A stretch of DNA of 5,143 nt from Pseudomonadota bacterium (lineage in GTDB: Bacteria; Chloroflexota; Ktedonobacteria; Ktedonobacterales; JACDGC01), in the NCBI GenBank assembly GCA_021323815.1, contig JAJPKG010000094.1, forward strand, positions 1 to 5,143. Direction: 5' to 3'. A program made the translations under genes and the position numbers. Shown here piece by piece: positions 4,620 through 5,143 of this stretch; position 1 is the first letter of the stretch; each line of letters starts with the position of its first letter. The notes below the pieces were generated by a model, which was not told the origin of the DNA, did no database searches, and saw only the letters and a list, made by a program, of their open reading frames with translations.

Positions 4620-5143
4620 ATGAGTATCTTTGTTACGGATGTTTGGGTCATTCCTGCGCTCCCCCTGCTGGCCTTCCTCCTCAACATCCTGGTGATTCGC
4701 CCGCTGGATGTGGCCACGCGCGACCGGGGGCATGCCGCGCAGGCGCAAGGGGCGCACGGTCATGACGAGGCGCACGGCGCGACGGGCGCGCCGGAACATC
4801 ACGAAGGCGAAGTTTCGGCGGACGACGCCTATGTGCGCGCGATGGACACCGTGGATGGGCACATCGACACCCAGGCCGCCATGCCACGCGCCCTGCGCAA
4901 GGCCACAACGACGCCGGGTGGGCAAAACTTTGTGGCGTTGATGGAAGATGAAGAGGCGCATCCGCATCACCCGCACGGCCAGCCGACGATCTTTGCGCGG
5001 CTGAACGGCTTCATCACCATCGCGTTCATGGCCGCTGCGTTCGCCTGGTCGCTGGGCGTGCTGTTCGCGCTGATGGGCGATACGACCTTGCAAAAGGGCG
5101 TGACGGTCCCCATCTACACCTGGCTTAATGTCGCCGGGCTGAA
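4620..5143 (+). CDS. nuoL: NADH-quinone oxidoreductase subunit L, N-terminal part (runs off the window), with a large polar insertion
   Basis: This reading frame is open to the window end: 174 complete codons of a protein normally over 600 residues. NuoL is the distal antiporter-like proton-pumping subunit of complex I. The beginning MSIFVTDVWVIPALPLLAFLLNILVIRP gives the usual NuoL first helix (about 8-26). RLNGFITIAFMAAAFAWSLGVLFALMG (127-153) fits the second helix, and the following IYTWLNVAGL resembles the W-T-W-x-x-V-G segment of the family. Between them, about residues 30-126 are polar and rich in His, Asp and Glu (11 His), where NuoL normally has a short loop. AAGGG (4606-4610), overlapping the nuoK stop, lies 9 nt before the ATG and supports the start. 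Its position after nuoK supports the assignment strongly; the antiporter core lies outside the window. Confidence 0.88.
   Translation, partial: MSIFVTDVWVIPALPLLAFLLNILVIRPLDVATRDRGHAAQAQGAHGHDEAHGATGAPEHHEGEVSADDAYVRAMDTVDGHIDTQAAMPRALRKATTTPGGQNFVALMEDEEAHPHHPHGQPTIFARLNGFITIAFMAAAFAWSLGVLFALMGDTTLQKGVTVPIYTWLNVAGL
4707..4999 (+). other. His- and acid-rich insertion in the NuoL N-terminus
   Basis: This segment encodes about residues 30-126 of NuoL. It contains two His clusters (H46, H48, H52, H60, H61 and H114, H116, H117, H119), acidic patches (E59-D69 region and E109-E112) and a middle part, YVRAMDTVDGHIDTQAAMPRALRK (71-94), that may form a helix. It has no hydrophobic segment long enough to cross the membrane. 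Arginines just after helix 1 (R27, R34, R36) suggest the loop faces the cytoplasm. Its function is unknown; metal binding is only a possibility. Confidence 0.6.

Noticed and set aside
4331..4765. Plus-strand frame overlapping nuoK and the nuoL start
   Set aside because: It is out of frame with both recognised subunits, and its product is low-complexity G/R/H without a domain.
4434..5093. Minus-strand reading frame (219 residues) opposite nuoK and nuoL
   Set aside because: It is an R/H-rich shadow of the nuo genes, whose protein motifs and Shine-Dalgarno sites are convincing.

Overview
This 5.1-kb window is GC-rich bacterial chromosome with six genes and no RNA genes, mobile elements or CRISPR. 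The mixture of a DUF2079 membrane protein, a DinB-fold protein, a KstR2-like TetR regulator and a complex I block beginning at nuoJ would suit a Chloroflexota (for example Ktedonobacteria-like) or another GC-rich, high-DinB lineage. That assignment is a guess from gene content and protein style, not a measured result.

Layout, left to right. (1) Positions 57-1673, + strand: a polytopic DUF2079 membrane protein, preceded by a short leader with a perfect 6-3-6 palindrome. (2) Positions 1662-2141, - strand: a DinB-like four-helix-bundle protein whose 3' end overlaps that of gene 1 by 12 bp (convergent). (3) Positions 2200-2805, - strand: a TetR-family regulator directly upstream of the dinB-like gene and on the same strand. 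The two could be co-transcribed, but the dinB-like gene also has its own plausible promoter. (4) Positions 2963-3373, - strand: an unrecognised small protein with three predicted membrane helices. (5) Positions 3374-3761: a 388-bp divergent intergenic region with an extended -10 promoter on each strand and a leader hairpin over the nuoJ ribosome-binding site. (6) Positions 3762-5143, + strand: nuoJ, nuoK and the beginning of nuoL, tightly packed and each with a Shine-Dalgarno sequence. These encode membrane-arm, proton-translocating subunits of respiratory NADH:quinone oxidoreductase (complex I).

Two points stand out. The nuo block begins at nuoJ, behind its own promoter region and a divergent gene, so the membrane-arm genes look separated from nuoA-I. 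The start of NuoL also carries a roughly 95-residue polar, His- and acid-rich segment between its first two membrane helices, where canonical NuoL has only a short loop. I see no convincing new defence, mobile or biosynthetic system here. The remaining findings are regulatory-scale signals of modest strength.
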